DNA of 64,000 bases from Kribbella sp. NBC_00382 (GTDB lineage: Bacteria > Actinomycetota > Actinomycetes > Propionibacteriales > Kribbellaceae): assembly GCF_036067295.1 (NCBI RefSeq), contig NZ_CP107954.1:6572001-6636000 (forward strand). The letters run 5' to 3'. The notes beneath the pieces were generated by a model. It ran no database searches. It was not told where the DNA came from and saw only the letters and a list, made by a program, of their open reading frames with translations. Positions 34,506-43,296 of this stretch are shown one piece after another (positions within the stretch are counted from its first letter, which is position 1; every line of letters begins with the position of its first letter). Position numbers and translations under genes: made by a program.

Positions 34506-35600
34506 ATGTCTGACTCGACGAACAACCAGCAGGTCGCCATCGTGGGCTGCGGCATCATCGGCCGTACCCACGCCGACACCATCGCGGCTCGACCGGATGC
34601 CTCGGTCACCGCATTGGTCGACGGAGACACGGCCGCCGCCGAAGCACTGGCTGCTCGGCTGAAGGAAGCCGGGCAGCCGGAGCCGAAGGTGTACGGCGAT
34701 CTCGGTGCGGCCTTGTCGGGTTCGGACATCTCGCTCGTCGCGATCTGCACGCCGAGCGGCACCCACGCCGCGCTCGCCGAGCAGGCGCTCAACGAGAAGA
34801 AGCACGTCGTCATCGAGAAGCCGCTCGACGTCGACCTCCCCCGGGCCCGCCGCCTCGGCGCGGCGGCCACCCGGGCCGCCAACCACGGCGTCGTCTCGTC
34901 GGTGATCAGCCAGCACCGGTTCGACCCGGGCAGCGCCCAGGTCTCCGAGGCGATCAAGGCCGGCCGCTTCGGCCAGCTCACCTCAGCCGTCGCGACGGTC
35001 GCCTGGTGGCGGAGCGACGAGTACTACGCCTCCGCCGGCTGGCGCGGTACCTGGGCCCAGGACGGCGGCGGCGCCCTCATGAACCAAGGCGTCCACACCG
35101 TCGACCTCCTCCTATGGTTCATGGGCCGGCCCGTCAACATCCAGGCTCAAGCCCTCCGTGCGGCCCACCACGAAATCGAGGTCGAGGACACCGTCGTCGC
35201 GACCTTGACCTTCGAGAACGGCTCGGTCGCCACCCTCCATGCCACCACCGCCGCCTTCCCCGGCGGCCGCACCCGCGTCTCCGTCCACGGCACCGAGGGC
35301 GGCGCCGAGCTCGAGGACGACCAGCTCCGGCGCCTCAATGTGGACGGTTCGCCAGACGATCAACCGCTCGACGCCGACCGCCCAGCCGGGCACGTGGCCC
35401 AGTACGAAGACATCCTCACCGCCATCGGCAACGGCGAGCAGCCCGGTATCACCGTCCACGACGCGATCGACGCGCTGGCCACGGTCCGCGCGGTCTACAT
35501 CGCCTCCACCCTGCAACGCCCGGTCAAGTTCGTCGACGTCCTCGAAGGGCGCTACGACGACGTCGACGTCAGCCGCGGAATCCGGCTGCCGCCGGCCTGA
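34506..35600 (+). CDS. Gfo/Idh/MocA-family NAD(P)-dependent sugar oxidoreductase
   Basis: 364 aa from ATG 34506 (AGAAGGGACGAG upstream). Rossmann motif VAIVGCGIIGRTHAD, family EKP motif in HVVIEKPLDVDL, and the GGGALMNQGVHTVDLLLWFMG stretch with the catalytic-site Asp/His. Oxidises a sugar or inositol-like carbon with NAD(P). It follows the secreted protein by 32 bases, so one transcript is likely, closed by the hairpin at 35616-35649. Confidence 0.93.
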   Translation: MSDSTNNQQVAIVGCGIIGRTHADTIAARPDASVTALVDGDTAAAEALAARLKEAGQPEPKVYGDLGAALSGSDISLVAICTPSGTHAALAEQALNEKKHVVIEKPLDVDLPRARRLGAAATRAANHGVVSSVISQHRFDPGSAQVSEAIKAGRFGQLTSAVATVAWWRSDEYYASAGWRGTWAQDGGGALMNQGVHTVDLLLWFMGRPVNIQAQALRAAHHEIEVEDTVVATLTFENGSVATLHATTAAFPGGRTRVSVHGTEGGAELEDDQLRRLNVDGSPDDQPLDADRPAGHVAQYEDILTAIGNGEQPGITVHDAIDALATVRAVYIASTLQRPVKFVDVLEGRYDDVDVSRGIRLPPA

Positions 35601-35615
35601 CTGTCACACTTTCGG

Positions 35616-35649
35616 CGTCGGCACAGTCAGACCAATGACTGTGCCGACG
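35616..35649. terminator. 14-bp perfect hairpin after the Gfo/Idh gene, before the sigma factor
   Basis: Arm CGTCGGCACAGTCA (35616-35629), 6-base loop, arm TGACTGTGCCGACG (35636-35649). Fits a terminator of the rightward arm. It ends 4 bases before the GAGG ribosome-binding site of the sigma gene, so it could also fold in that gene's mRNA leader. TGTCACA at 35602-35608 upstream could be an ECF -35 box. Confidence 0.7.
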
Positions 35650-35663
35650 ACCCGAGGATGCTG

Positions 35664-36533
35664 ATGAACGACAACGAGTGGCTGGCCCGGCGGTTCGAGG
35701 AGCAGCGGGGGCAGTTGCGGGGCGTGGCCTACCGGATGCTCGGATCGGGCGCCGAGGCGGATGACGCCGTGCAGGAGGCGTGGCTTCGGCTCAACCGCAC
35801 AGGGGCCGATGGCATTGACAACCTTGGCGGGTGGTTGACGACCGTCGTGTCGCGGATCTGTCTGGATCAGCTGCAGGCTCGGCGGGTCCGGCGTGAGCAG
35901 CCGCTCGAGGAGGTGCCGGCGCTTGGGGTGGTTGATCCGGAGCGGGAGGCGTTGCTGGCTGATTCGGTGGGAGTTGCGTTGCTCGTGGTGCTGGAGACGT
36001 TGACTCCGGCGGAGCGGCTGACGTTTGTGCTGCACGACTTGTTCGCGGTGCCGTTCGAGGAGATCGCGCCGATTGTGGACCGTACGCCGGTAGCAGCGCG
36101 GCAACTCGCGAGTCGGGCTCGGCGGCGGGTGCAGGGCCAAGGCCAGGGCCGCGCGTCCGTGTCGGAGGTTGATCAGGTCGCTCAGCGCGAAGTCATCGAG
36201 GCGTTCCTGGCGGCCGCCCGCAACGGGGACTTCGAGGCGTTGGTCGCGGTCCTCGACCCGGACGTGGTCGTCCGCAGCGACCTCGGTGGAGTCACCCGCG
36301 CGATCCGCGGTGCGGCGAGTGCCGCGAACGGGGCGCTCGCCGCTGCGGCAGCCAGTGCACCGTCGGCTCACCTGGCGTTGGTGAACGGCGCTGTCGGCTT
36401 CGTGGTCGCGCCAAGCGGCCGGCTGGAGCGTGCCATCTGCTTCACGATCGACGGGCGGACGATCCGCGAGATCGACATCGTGACCGACCCCGCCCGCTTG
36501 GACCAGCTGGACCTGGCCGTGCTGACCGTCTGA
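35664..36533 (+). CDS. ECF-type sigma factor with SnoaL-like C-terminal domain (SigJ/ECF41-like)
   Basis: 289 aa from ATG 35664, preferred over 35658 because GAGG sits 6 bases before it. Sigma region 2 (about 5-75: FEEQRGQLRGVAYRMLGSGAEADDAVQEAWLRL), region 4 (about 105-165: LTPAERLTFVLHDLFAVPFEEIAPIVDRTPVAARQLASRARRRV) and an NTF2/SnoaL-like domain (about 175-285) known to tune activity in ECF41 proteins. The usual WLPEPL linker is missing. No visible link to the sugar locus, though it sits between its two arms. Confidence 0.9.
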   Translation: MNDNEWLARRFEEQRGQLRGVAYRMLGSGAEADDAVQEAWLRLNRTGADGIDNLGGWLTTVVSRICLDQLQARRVRREQPLEEVPALGVVDPEREALLADSVGVALLVVLETLTPAERLTFVLHDLFAVPFEEIAPIVDRTPVAARQLASRARRRVQGQGQGRASVSEVDQVAQREVIEAFLAAARNGDFEALVAVLDPDVVVRSDLGGVTRAIRGAASAANGALAAAAASAPSAHLALVNGAVGFVVAPSGRLERAICFTIDGRTIREIDIVTDPARLDQLDLAVLTV

Positions 36534-36558
36534 AGTAGGTCGCGTGGCCGTCCGAGAA

Positions 36559-37119
36559 TCAGGCTTCGCCGGGGAGGCGGGTGTTGAGGATGCGCTGGAA
36601 CAGGTGGCAATCGCGCCAGGCGCCGTCGATGTGGAGGTAGTCGGGGGCGCTGCCGATCTGGCTGAAGCCGGCCTTCGTCAGCACCTTCTGCGAGGGCAGG
36701 TTGTGAGTGAGGGTGCTGGCCTCGATCCGGTGCAGCAGCAGCTCCTTGTCGGCAACCTCGGCCACAGTCCGTACTGCCGTAGTCGCCAGGCCCTTGCCCA
36801 GCAGGTCGGCGTCGATCCAGTAGCCGAGGCTCGCGCTGCGGAAGGGCCCGGGGACGATGTCGGTCAGCGTCATCGCGCCAACCACGCGGTCGCCCTGGAA
36901 CAGGAACCACGGCACGACCTCACGCCGCTCGAAGCGAACCAGTTGCTGCTCGAGCCGATCCGCCTGCCCGGCCGTGGTGAACCAGCGGTCCGAACGGACC
37001 GGTTCCCACGGCCGCAGGTGTTCGCGATTGCGGACCTGCGCTTCGGCGAAGGCGGCGGCGTCGTTGAGCGTCGCCACCCGCATCTCGATCTCGGTGCTGA
37101 GGGGTCTGTCCAAGGTCAC
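36559..37119 (-). CDS. RimJ/RimL-type GNAT N-acetyltransferase
   Basis: 186 aa, GTG start sharing GTGA with the ROK repressor stop. Features of the RimJ/L group: LGYWIDADLLGKGLATTAVRTVAEVA (acetyl-CoA loop) and HRIEASTLTHNLPSQKVLTKAGFSQIG. RimJ/L relatives acetylate protein N-termini or small amines. It is the last gene of the leftward arm, cotranslated with the repressor; its part in sugar use is unclear. Confidence 0.9.
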   Translation of the reverse strand: MTLDRPLSTEIEMRVATLNDAAAFAEAQVRNREHLRPWEPVRSDRWFTTAGQADRLEQQLVRFERREVVPWFLFQGDRVVGAMTLTDIVPGPFRSASLGYWIDADLLGKGLATTAVRTVAEVADKELLLHRIEASTLTHNLPSQKVLTKAGFSQIGSAPDYLHIDGAWRDCHLFQRILNTRLPGEA

Positions 37120-38390
37120 TTCGGCAGCCTACGAGCCTGGCTGGAACCTCCGACCCGCGGGGTGAAGGCGTCGTGGAAGATGGTCGAGGCGGCGCCGACC
37201 GCGGCCGCGTCGGCCTGCAGCATCGACTCCTCGACCACGACCGTCCGGGTACCTTTCGCGATCGGGTGCGAATTCACCGCCCGGCTGATTTCGGAAAGGA
37301 ACACCTCGGCGATTTCCTTTTCGAACGCCGGACCGCCGAGCACGATCAAATCGATATCGAGCAGGTCGACCAGGCCGACGGCACCCTGCGCAATCACCGA
37401 TGCGACCTGCGTCACGGCCTTCTGGGCTGCTTCGTCGCCGTTCGCGGCGGCTTTGCAGACCGCTTTGTAGCGTTTCGCCTCATCGGTCGCGCCGGCGTCG
37501 GTCTCGACATATCCGAAGCCGGCCGCGATCACCGGCAGCCCGGCGGTCGGATTGCATTCGGCCATCATCTTCGGGCCGGTCTGCTCGTCCCACTCCCCCA
37601 TCTTCAGCGCGCACAGCTGACCGAACTCCCCGGCGTTCGCGGTCAGCCCGCGATAGATCGAGCCGTTCAGGATCAGGCCGCTGCCGACGCCGGTACCGAG
37701 GTACAGATACGCGAAGTCGCGGGCCCGCGCCGACCGCCCGATCCAGCGCTCGCCGATCGCCGCCGCGGTGCCATCCTTCTCGACCAGCACGGGGTGGTTC
37801 AGCTTGCCCTGGAGGAGATGCCGGATCTCTAGCCCGCGCCAGGCCGGCTGCAACGGCAGGTCGAGCAAGGTGCCATCGGCATTGATCGGGCCGGGGACCG
37901 CGACGCCCACGCCGAGCATGGAGTTCGCGTCCACCTGGCTGATGCTCAAAGCTGCGGTCACGGTCGCCGCGGTGAGATCGACGAGCCGTACGGCGTCCAG
38001 ATCGGCCGGCAGGTCGACGGTCTCGCGCCGCACGATCGTGCCGTCGAGATCGACCACCGCGACAGTGAGCAACTCGGGGTCGATGTGGATGCCGACGGCA
38101 TGGGCCGCGTTCGAGCGCAGCCGCACCGGAGTACGGGGTTTGCCGAGGCGTTCGGCGCGTTCCTGCGCCTCCTCGACGAGCAGTCCCTGTTGCAGCAGTA
38201 CGCGCAGGATCCGCGACACCGACTGCTGGGTCAGCCCGGTCCGGCGGGAGATCTCGGTCCGGCTGATGATGCCGGCCAGCCGGATCGTCTCGATGATCAC
38301 GGCCTCGTTGAAGGAGCCCAGGTCGTACTGGTTCGCGCCGGAACGCGTCGGTTCGTCGAGCACCGCCGAGTCAGTCTCTGGCGTGACCAT
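37116..38390 (-). CDS. ROK-family transcriptional regulator with degenerate zinc site
   Basis: 424 aa, GGAGG before ATG. Residues about 25-80: winged helix-turn-helix (LAGIISRTEISRRTGLTQQSVSRILRVLLQQGLL). Residues about 95-415: ROK sugar-kinase-like domain with LGVGVAVPGPI, EKDGTAAAIGERWIG, LGTGVGSGLILNG and AGEFGQ. The usual His and CxCGxxGC zinc cluster after GEFG are absent: Q replaces H, and a DEQTGPKMMAECN stretch stands in place of the cysteines. Probably represses both arms of the locus through the 25-bp element, released by an imported sugar. Confidence 0.92.
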   Translation of the reverse strand: MVTPETDSAVLDEPTRSGANQYDLGSFNEAVIIETIRLAGIISRTEISRRTGLTQQSVSRILRVLLQQGLLVEEAQERAERLGKPRTPVRLRSNAAHAVGIHIDPELLTVAVVDLDGTIVRRETVDLPADLDAVRLVDLTAATVTAALSISQVDANSMLGVGVAVPGPINADGTLLDLPLQPAWRGLEIRHLLQGKLNHPVLVEKDGTAAAIGERWIGRSARARDFAYLYLGTGVGSGLILNGSIYRGLTANAGEFGQLCALKMGEWDEQTGPKMMAECNPTAGLPVIAAGFGYVETDAGATDEAKRYKAVCKAAANGDEAAQKAVTQVASVIAQGAVGLVDLLDIDLIVLGGPAFEKEIAEVFLSEISRAVNSHPIAKGTRTVVVEESMLQADAAAVGAASTIFHDAFTPRVGGSSQARRLPK

Positions 38391-38444
38391 CGCCCACCTC
38401 CTCTGTCTGCATTGCTTTCCCCGTTCACCGAATACCGCCCCGAA

Positions 38445-39302
38445 CTAGCCGAGATCGTACCCCGCAGCCCTCGCCAGGCCGGTCAGGTATTCGAGGTTCG
38501 CCGCCGTTCTTTCCGCCACCGGCAACGCGCCGGAGAAATCCTCCACCGTCACCCAGCCGTCATAGCCGGTCGCCGCGAGTGCTTTGAAGAATTCCGGCAG
38601 GTGGGCCCGGCCTTCGCGCAACGGGACCCATTTCGGTTCCCACCGCAGGGTGCCGTCGATTTCCACCGCGCTGAGATGAAATGCCACGTTTTTGACGTGG
38701 ATGTGCGCAAGGTACTCACCGAGCAGGTCGAGCGCGTGGGCCGGCTCCTCCCAGCCCTCGATCACCGTGTTGCCGATGTCATACAGCACCCCGACGTACC
38801 GCGGATCGAGCCCCTCCACCAACCGCCGGGCCGCCGACGCGCTCGGCGTCAGGCTCTCGTGATGCAATTCGAGCAACGCCCGTACGCCGTGCTCCCGCGC
38901 GCGCTCCTCGAGCCATTCCCAATCACCCCGGCACGCCGCGAACGCCTCCCGATAGGACTGCCCCTTCTCGGTGTTCACCCCCAGGAAGCGAACCTGCCCG
39001 GCGTCGAGCGCAGCGGCCGCGGCCAGCATCCGCTCGGCGTCATCGCGTTCCTTTGGCGTCACGTAAGCACCAAGCGCCGGCATCGCCAGCCCGGCAGTCA
39101 CCGACCGGATCTCACCAAGCCGGGACTCAAGTCCGGTCATCGGCCAGGTCGCGCGGTTCCCCGCCCAGAACGTCGGCCGGAAAGACTCCACCGGGTCGGT
39201 GATCCGCCACTCGATCCCCTGCCAGCCCTGCTCGGCCAGGATCTTCACGGCCGCCTCAGGACTCCACTCCGGTGTCGAGTCGGTGAACACGGCGAACCTC
39301 AC
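38445..39302 (-). CDS. Xylose-isomerase-like TIM-barrel sugar isomerase/epimerase
   Basis: 285 aa; GTG start shares GTGA with the upstream dehydratase stop. AP_endonuc_2/xylose-isomerase-like barrel: VFTDSTPEWSPEAAVKILAEQGWQGIEW at strand 1, ALLELHHESLTPSA (metal Glu), VGVLYDIGNTVIEGWE (metal Asp), AHIHVKNV (His) and GWVTVEDFSG (last Glu), the four ligands of the metal site. Converts keto/aldo sugars or epimerises them; exact substrate unknown. Part of the leftward arm. Confidence 0.9.
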   Translation of the reverse strand: MRFAVFTDSTPEWSPEAAVKILAEQGWQGIEWRITDPVESFRPTFWAGNRATWPMTGLESRLGEIRSVTAGLAMPALGAYVTPKERDDAERMLAAAAALDAGQVRFLGVNTEKGQSYREAFAACRGDWEWLEERAREHGVRALLELHHESLTPSASAARRLVEGLDPRYVGVLYDIGNTVIEGWEEPAHALDLLGEYLAHIHVKNVAFHLSAVEIDGTLRWEPKWVPLREGRAHLPEFFKALAATGYDGWVTVEDFSGALPVAERTAANLEYLTGLARAAGYDLG

Positions 39303-40564
39303 GGCGCCTCCAGTGCTCCGTCGATACGCCGTACTCCGGCCGCCCACTCGTCATGCCCGGACAACTCCGCCGGGTAGCGGGCGGCGGCGTCCAGATTGAT
39401 GTCGATGCCCCAGCCCGGGGTCTCGTTCGGCCGCAGCCAGCCGTCCTGGATCCGCAGCGTGCCCGGGAAGACCTCGTGGGTAGCGTCGTTGTAGATGTGC
39501 CCCTCTTGGATGCCGAAGGCAACGGAACTGACGTCGAGCGCGACGTTGGCCGCCGCACCGATCGGCGAGGTGTCCCCCGGTCCGTGCCACGCCGTCTTGA
39601 CCCCGCACAGCTCAGCGAGGTCGGCGACCTTCCGAGCCGCCGTGAGCCCACCGATGTCGGAGATGTGCGAGCGGATGAAGTCGACCCCACCATCGCGAAC
39701 GAGCCGGACCGCGTCGCCCATCGACGTCGTCAGCTCACCAACAGCCAGCGGCACCGGCGACGCGGCCCGCACCTCAGGGAGCCGATCCCAATGCTCGGGC
39801 GGCAGGACGTCTTCGAGGAAGAACAGCCGGTACGGTTCGAGCGACCGGGCCAGCAACACGGCCTCCTTGGGAGTCAGCCGCGAGTGCACGTCATGTAGCA
39901 ACTCGATGTTGTCCGGCAACGACTGTCGAGCCGCGGCGAACAGGTCGGGCGTAGTACGGAGGTAGTCGCGGGCGCTCCAGCCGTTCCGGTACGGCGCGTC
40001 GGGGTAGAGCGTCGCGAGTCGCGGAGCACCGTACCCGCCGCCGCCCGGTGTCGACACCTGCAGACGGATGTGCCGCCAGCCCTGCGCGACGAACTCCTTC
40101 GCCTGCTCCAGCGTCTGGTCGATGGTGATGCCACCGGCGTGGATGTAGGTGTCAGCGGCGGCCCGGACCTTGCCGCCGAGTAGTTCGTAGACCGGCATGC
40201 CGGCTCGCTTGCCCGCGATGTCCCAGAGGGCTTGGTCGATGCCAGAGATGGCGTTGTTGGTGACCGGTCCGCCACGCCAGTAGCCGGAGAATCCGGCCAG
40301 TCGAACCAGGTCGCCGATGTCACCCGGGTACCGGCCGATGAGCAGGCGTGCGAGGTGTTCGTCGACGAAGGTCTTCACCGCCTTCCAGCGTTGCGTGAAG
40401 GTCGCGCAGCCGAGTCCGTACAGGCCCGGCTCGGTGGTGTCGATCTTCACCACCACCAGCGGGATGCCCTGCGGTGCGGTCACGACCGCTTGCACCGCGC
40501 GGATCCGGATGTCATCGCGAACCGGCCAGGGCTGGGCGAAGGTGGCGGGGGTCTCGTGCGCCAT
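39299..40564 (-). CDS. Enolase-superfamily sugar-acid dehydratase, ManD-like
   Basis: 421 aa. Mandelate racemase/muconate lactonizing fold of the D-mannonate dehydratase (ManD/RspA) subgroup: GLGCATFTQRWKAV in the capping domain; barrel ligands Asp with catalytic His in LLHDVHSRLTP, Glu in FFLEDVLPPEH, Glu in AVGELTTS; WHGPGDTSP carries the second His. Such enzymes remove water from a C6 sugar acid to a 2-keto-3-deoxy acid. D-mannonate or D-gluconate are the usual substrates. Starts directly after the epimerase gene stop, no gap. Confidence 0.92.
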   Translation of the reverse strand: MAHETPATFAQPWPVRDDIRIRAVQAVVTAPQGIPLVVVKIDTTEPGLYGLGCATFTQRWKAVKTFVDEHLARLLIGRYPGDIGDLVRLAGFSGYWRGGPVTNNAISGIDQALWDIAGKRAGMPVYELLGGKVRAAADTYIHAGGITIDQTLEQAKEFVAQGWRHIRLQVSTPGGGGYGAPRLATLYPDAPYRNGWSARDYLRTTPDLFAAARQSLPDNIELLHDVHSRLTPKEAVLLARSLEPYRLFFLEDVLPPEHWDRLPEVRAASPVPLAVGELTTSMGDAVRLVRDGGVDFIRSHISDIGGLTAARKVADLAELCGVKTAWHGPGDTSPIGAAANVALDVSSVAFGIQEGHIYNDATHEVFPGTLRIQDGWLRPNETPGWGIDINLDAAARYPAELSGHDEWAAGVRRIDGALEAP

Positions 40565-41476
40565 TCAGGTCTCCAGAGGGTTCGTCGGCAGGTCGAGCTC
40601 GTGACGGGCCTGGAAGCCGAGCACGGTCCGGACGGCGGTGAGGTCGATCGGCACCTCCCGCCCGACGAAACGCCGCAGCCTTGGCACTGTGGGCGCGAAG
40701 GCGTCGAGCAGGGCTTCGGTCTCGAACGGCGCGTTGGTGGTCCCCGCCGCGGCGAAGAAGATGTGAGCGCCGGACAACGTTGCCGTCAGCCCCAACTCGA
40801 TCGCGTACGCCGCGTCGCGGGTATCGAGGTACGACCACCCCTCGCGTACGCCGGGCGCCGGGTCCTTCGCGAACCCGTCGGCCTGGCGCTGCAGCACCTC
40901 GACCGAGTTGACGTGCGGGAACCGGAACGCCACCACGTCGATCCCCCAGCGCCGCCAGGCCATCCGGCAGGTGTTCTCATCGTTCTGCTTCGACAACGAG
41001 TACCAGTCGGCCACGTCGGCCGGGATCTTCTCGTCCAGTGGGTAGTACGCCGGCCGGACATTGGCCGGGTTGAACGGCACCCCGAAGGCGTTGATGCTGC
41101 TCGCAACGACTGCTCGCTTGATGCCGAGCGCGCCCGCCTGGGCGAGCACGTTGAAGGTGGAGACGACGTTGATGGTGTAGACGTCGTACGGCGTACCGGC
41201 GGACGGATGCGCCAGCGCGGCCAGGTGGACGACGGCGTCGGCGCCCTCGAGCGCCCTCGCCACATCCTCCTCGGACCTGGTGTCGCCGATCACGACCCGG
41301 TCCGCCTTCAGATCATCGTGCTCGGCGATCTCCATCGCGGTCACCAGGGCGCCGAGCTCGGTCAGATGACGTGTCGTGACCGAGCCGATGCGCCCCGCCG
41401 CGCCCGTCACCAGCACTCGGCGGCCCACGACCCCCTCCCCGCCTTCCTTCCTTCCCTTGTTCTTTGTAGTTGTCAT
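40565..41476 (-). CDS. NAD-dependent epimerase/dehydratase (extended SDR), uronate-dehydrogenase-like
   Basis: 303 aa. GAAGRIGSVTTRHL (GxxGxxG) binds NAD; VVHLAALAHP, VVASSINAFG and YSLSKQNDENTC supply Ser and the YxxxK pair. The short length and pattern resemble uronate dehydrogenases and UDP-sugar epimerases. With the ManD-like dehydratase beside it, oxidation of a uronic acid is plausible but unproven. Its ATG overlaps the upstream permease stop by 4 bases. Confidence 0.88.
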   Translation of the reverse strand: MTTTKNKGRKEGGEGVVGRRVLVTGAAGRIGSVTTRHLTELGALVTAMEIAEHDDLKADRVVIGDTRSEEDVARALEGADAVVHLAALAHPSAGTPYDVYTINVVSTFNVLAQAGALGIKRAVVASSINAFGVPFNPANVRPAYYPLDEKIPADVADWYSLSKQNDENTCRMAWRRWGIDVVAFRFPHVNSVEVLQRQADGFAKDPAPGVREGWSYLDTRDAAYAIELGLTATLSGAHIFFAAAGTTNAPFETEALLDAFAPTVPRLRRFVGREVPIDLTAVRTVLGFQARHELDLPTNPLET

Positions 41477-42363
41477 TCCTTGATGCCTCCGGACATTCCG
41501 ACCCCACGCAGGAACTGCTTCTGGAAGATCAAGAAGAGCACCACGGGGATGAGGACCGCCAGGAACAAGGCGCTCATCTGCAAGGAGAGATCAGTCGTCT
41601 TCTGTACTCTCGGCAGCGCGACCGAGATCGGCTGCAGCCTCGGATCCGGCAGCACCAGCAGCGGCCACAGGTAGTCCTTCCACGAGCCGATCACGGTGAG
41701 CAGCGCGACCACCCCGATGATCGGCTTCGACATCGGCAGGATGAGTGCCGTGAAGAGCCGCAGGTTGCTCGCTCCGTCGATCCGCGCCGCCTCGATCAGC
41801 TCACGCGGGATCGCGTCGAAGTACCGCTTCATCACCAGGATGTTGAATGCGCCGGCCGCCTGCGGCAGCCAGACCGCCCAGAACGTGTTCTGCAGGTTCC
41901 AGCCGAACACCGGCATCTTCAGGATGGTCAGGTACAGCGGCACCAGCGAGATCACGCCGGGCAGGAACAAGGTGGCCAGCACCAGGCCGGTGATCACCGG
42001 TCCCCACTTCGGGCGCAACACGCTCAGCACGAACGCTCCCGTCGTACAGACGAACAACGTCGACAGCAACGAGCCGATCGCGATGATCGCGGTGTTGCCC
42101 AGGTACGAGCCGATCTGCACCTGGTTCCAGGCGTCCGGCACGTTGTGCCACTGGATGCCGCTCGGCCACAGCGACAGCGGTCCCTTGAGGATGTCCTGGC
42201 TGGTCGACAGCCCCGACTTCAGCAGCCACAGCAACGGGCCGACGCCGGCGATCACCACGCCGATGAACAGCAGGACCTGGATGATGGGCAGCCCGTACCG
42301 GACCAGCGGCCGTCGCCGGTCCATCGTCGAGATGATGCCGCGCTCTGGCGCCTCCGCGGTCAT
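41473..42363 (-). CDS. Carbohydrate ABC transporter permease (MalG type)
   Basis: 296 aa from ATG 42363; the frame is open further but similarity starts here. Six spans; the EAA loop that contacts the ATPase reads YFDAIPRELIEAARIDGASNLRLFTALILPMSKP. Second permease of a CUT1 sugar importer. Overlaps the first permease (ATGA) and the epimerase gene (ATGA). Confidence 0.95.
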   Translation of the reverse strand: MTAEAPERGIISTMDRRRPLVRYGLPIIQVLLFIGVVIAGVGPLLWLLKSGLSTSQDILKGPLSLWPSGIQWHNVPDAWNQVQIGSYLGNTAIIAIGSLLSTLFVCTTGAFVLSVLRPKWGPVITGLVLATLFLPGVISLVPLYLTILKMPVFGWNLQNTFWAVWLPQAAGAFNILVMKRYFDAIPRELIEAARIDGASNLRLFTALILPMSKPIIGVVALLTVIGSWKDYLWPLLVLPDPRLQPISVALPRVQKTTDLSLQMSALFLAVLIPVVLFLIFQKQFLRGVGMSGGIKE

Positions 42364-43292
42364 GTCGTACTCCAACGTCTGGTGAGGAAGTGGTAGACGA
42401 CCGACAGCACACACAGCACCAGCGCCAGCAGCACGCTGAGGGCGGTGGCCGCACCGAAGTCGCCGTTGATGAATGCGTACCGGTAGATCAGCAGCAGGAT
42501 CGTGGTGGTCGCGTTGTCCGGACCGCCGCCGGTGAACAGGAACGGTTCGGTGAAGACCTGGAACGTCCCGATCAGCTGCAGCAGCATCATGATCAGGATG
42601 ATTCCGCGGATCTGCGGGATCGTGACGTGCCAGACGCGACGCCAGATGCCGGCGCCGTCCAGCTCGGCCGCCTCGTACAGCTCGTTGCGTACGCCGGTGA
42701 GCGCCGCCAGGTAGATGATCGAGGTGGCCCCGGCGCCGGCCCAGGTCGCCTCCAGCACGATCGCCGGCATCGCCAGGTTCGGCGAGTTCAGCCAGGCGTA
42801 CGGCCCGAGTCCGAACCAGTCGAGGATCGCGTTGAAGACGCCCGAGCCGGGGTCGTAGAAGTACTTCCACAGCAGGATCGCGACCACCGGCGGGACGACC
42901 GCCGGCAGGTACGAGATCACGTTGTAGAGCCACCCGGTCTTGCGCAGTTCGCTGATGAACACCGCCAGGAACAGCGGCACCGGGAAGCCGAAGATCAACG
43001 CCAGCAGAGCGAAGTACAGGGTGTTGATCGTTGCTTGTGGCAACTGTGGGTCGGTCAGCACGTAGCTGAAGTTGGACATCCCGACCCACTCGGCGGGGGT
43101 GACCAGGTTGGTCTTCTGGAACGACAGCACCAGGCCGCGCACGATCGGGCCCCAGGAGAAGTACAGGAAGGTCAGTACCAGGGGCAGCGCGAAGAGGATG
43201 CTGCTCAGTCCGCCGGAGCGGAGCCAGGTGGCTGGGCTCCGGCGGGACTGAGTGGCGGGGTGCGCGGTCGAGACGCGCGTCAGGACGGCCAT
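42360..43292 (-). CDS. Carbohydrate ABC transporter permease (MalF type)
   Basis: 310 aa, six spans. EAA loop: LTGVRNELYEAAELDGAGIWRRVWHVTIPQIRG. LPAVVPPVVAILLWKYFYDPGSGVFNAIL is the usual pre-loop segment of MalF/UgpA-type permeases. Lies 4 bases downstream of the binding-protein gene. No ATPase gene is present in the window, the normal state for actinobacterial CUT1 systems that share one MsiK-type ATPase. Confidence 0.95.
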   Translation of the reverse strand: MAVLTRVSTAHPATQSRRSPATWLRSGGLSSILFALPLVLTFLYFSWGPIVRGLVLSFQKTNLVTPAEWVGMSNFSYVLTDPQLPQATINTLYFALLALIFGFPVPLFLAVFISELRKTGWLYNVISYLPAVVPPVVAILLWKYFYDPGSGVFNAILDWFGLGPYAWLNSPNLAMPAIVLEATWAGAGATSIIYLAALTGVRNELYEAAELDGAGIWRRVWHVTIPQIRGIILIMMLLQLIGTFQVFTEPFLFTGGGPDNATTTILLLIYRYAFINGDFGAATALSVLLALVLCVLSVVYHFLTRRWSTT

Positions 43293-43296
43293 CGGG

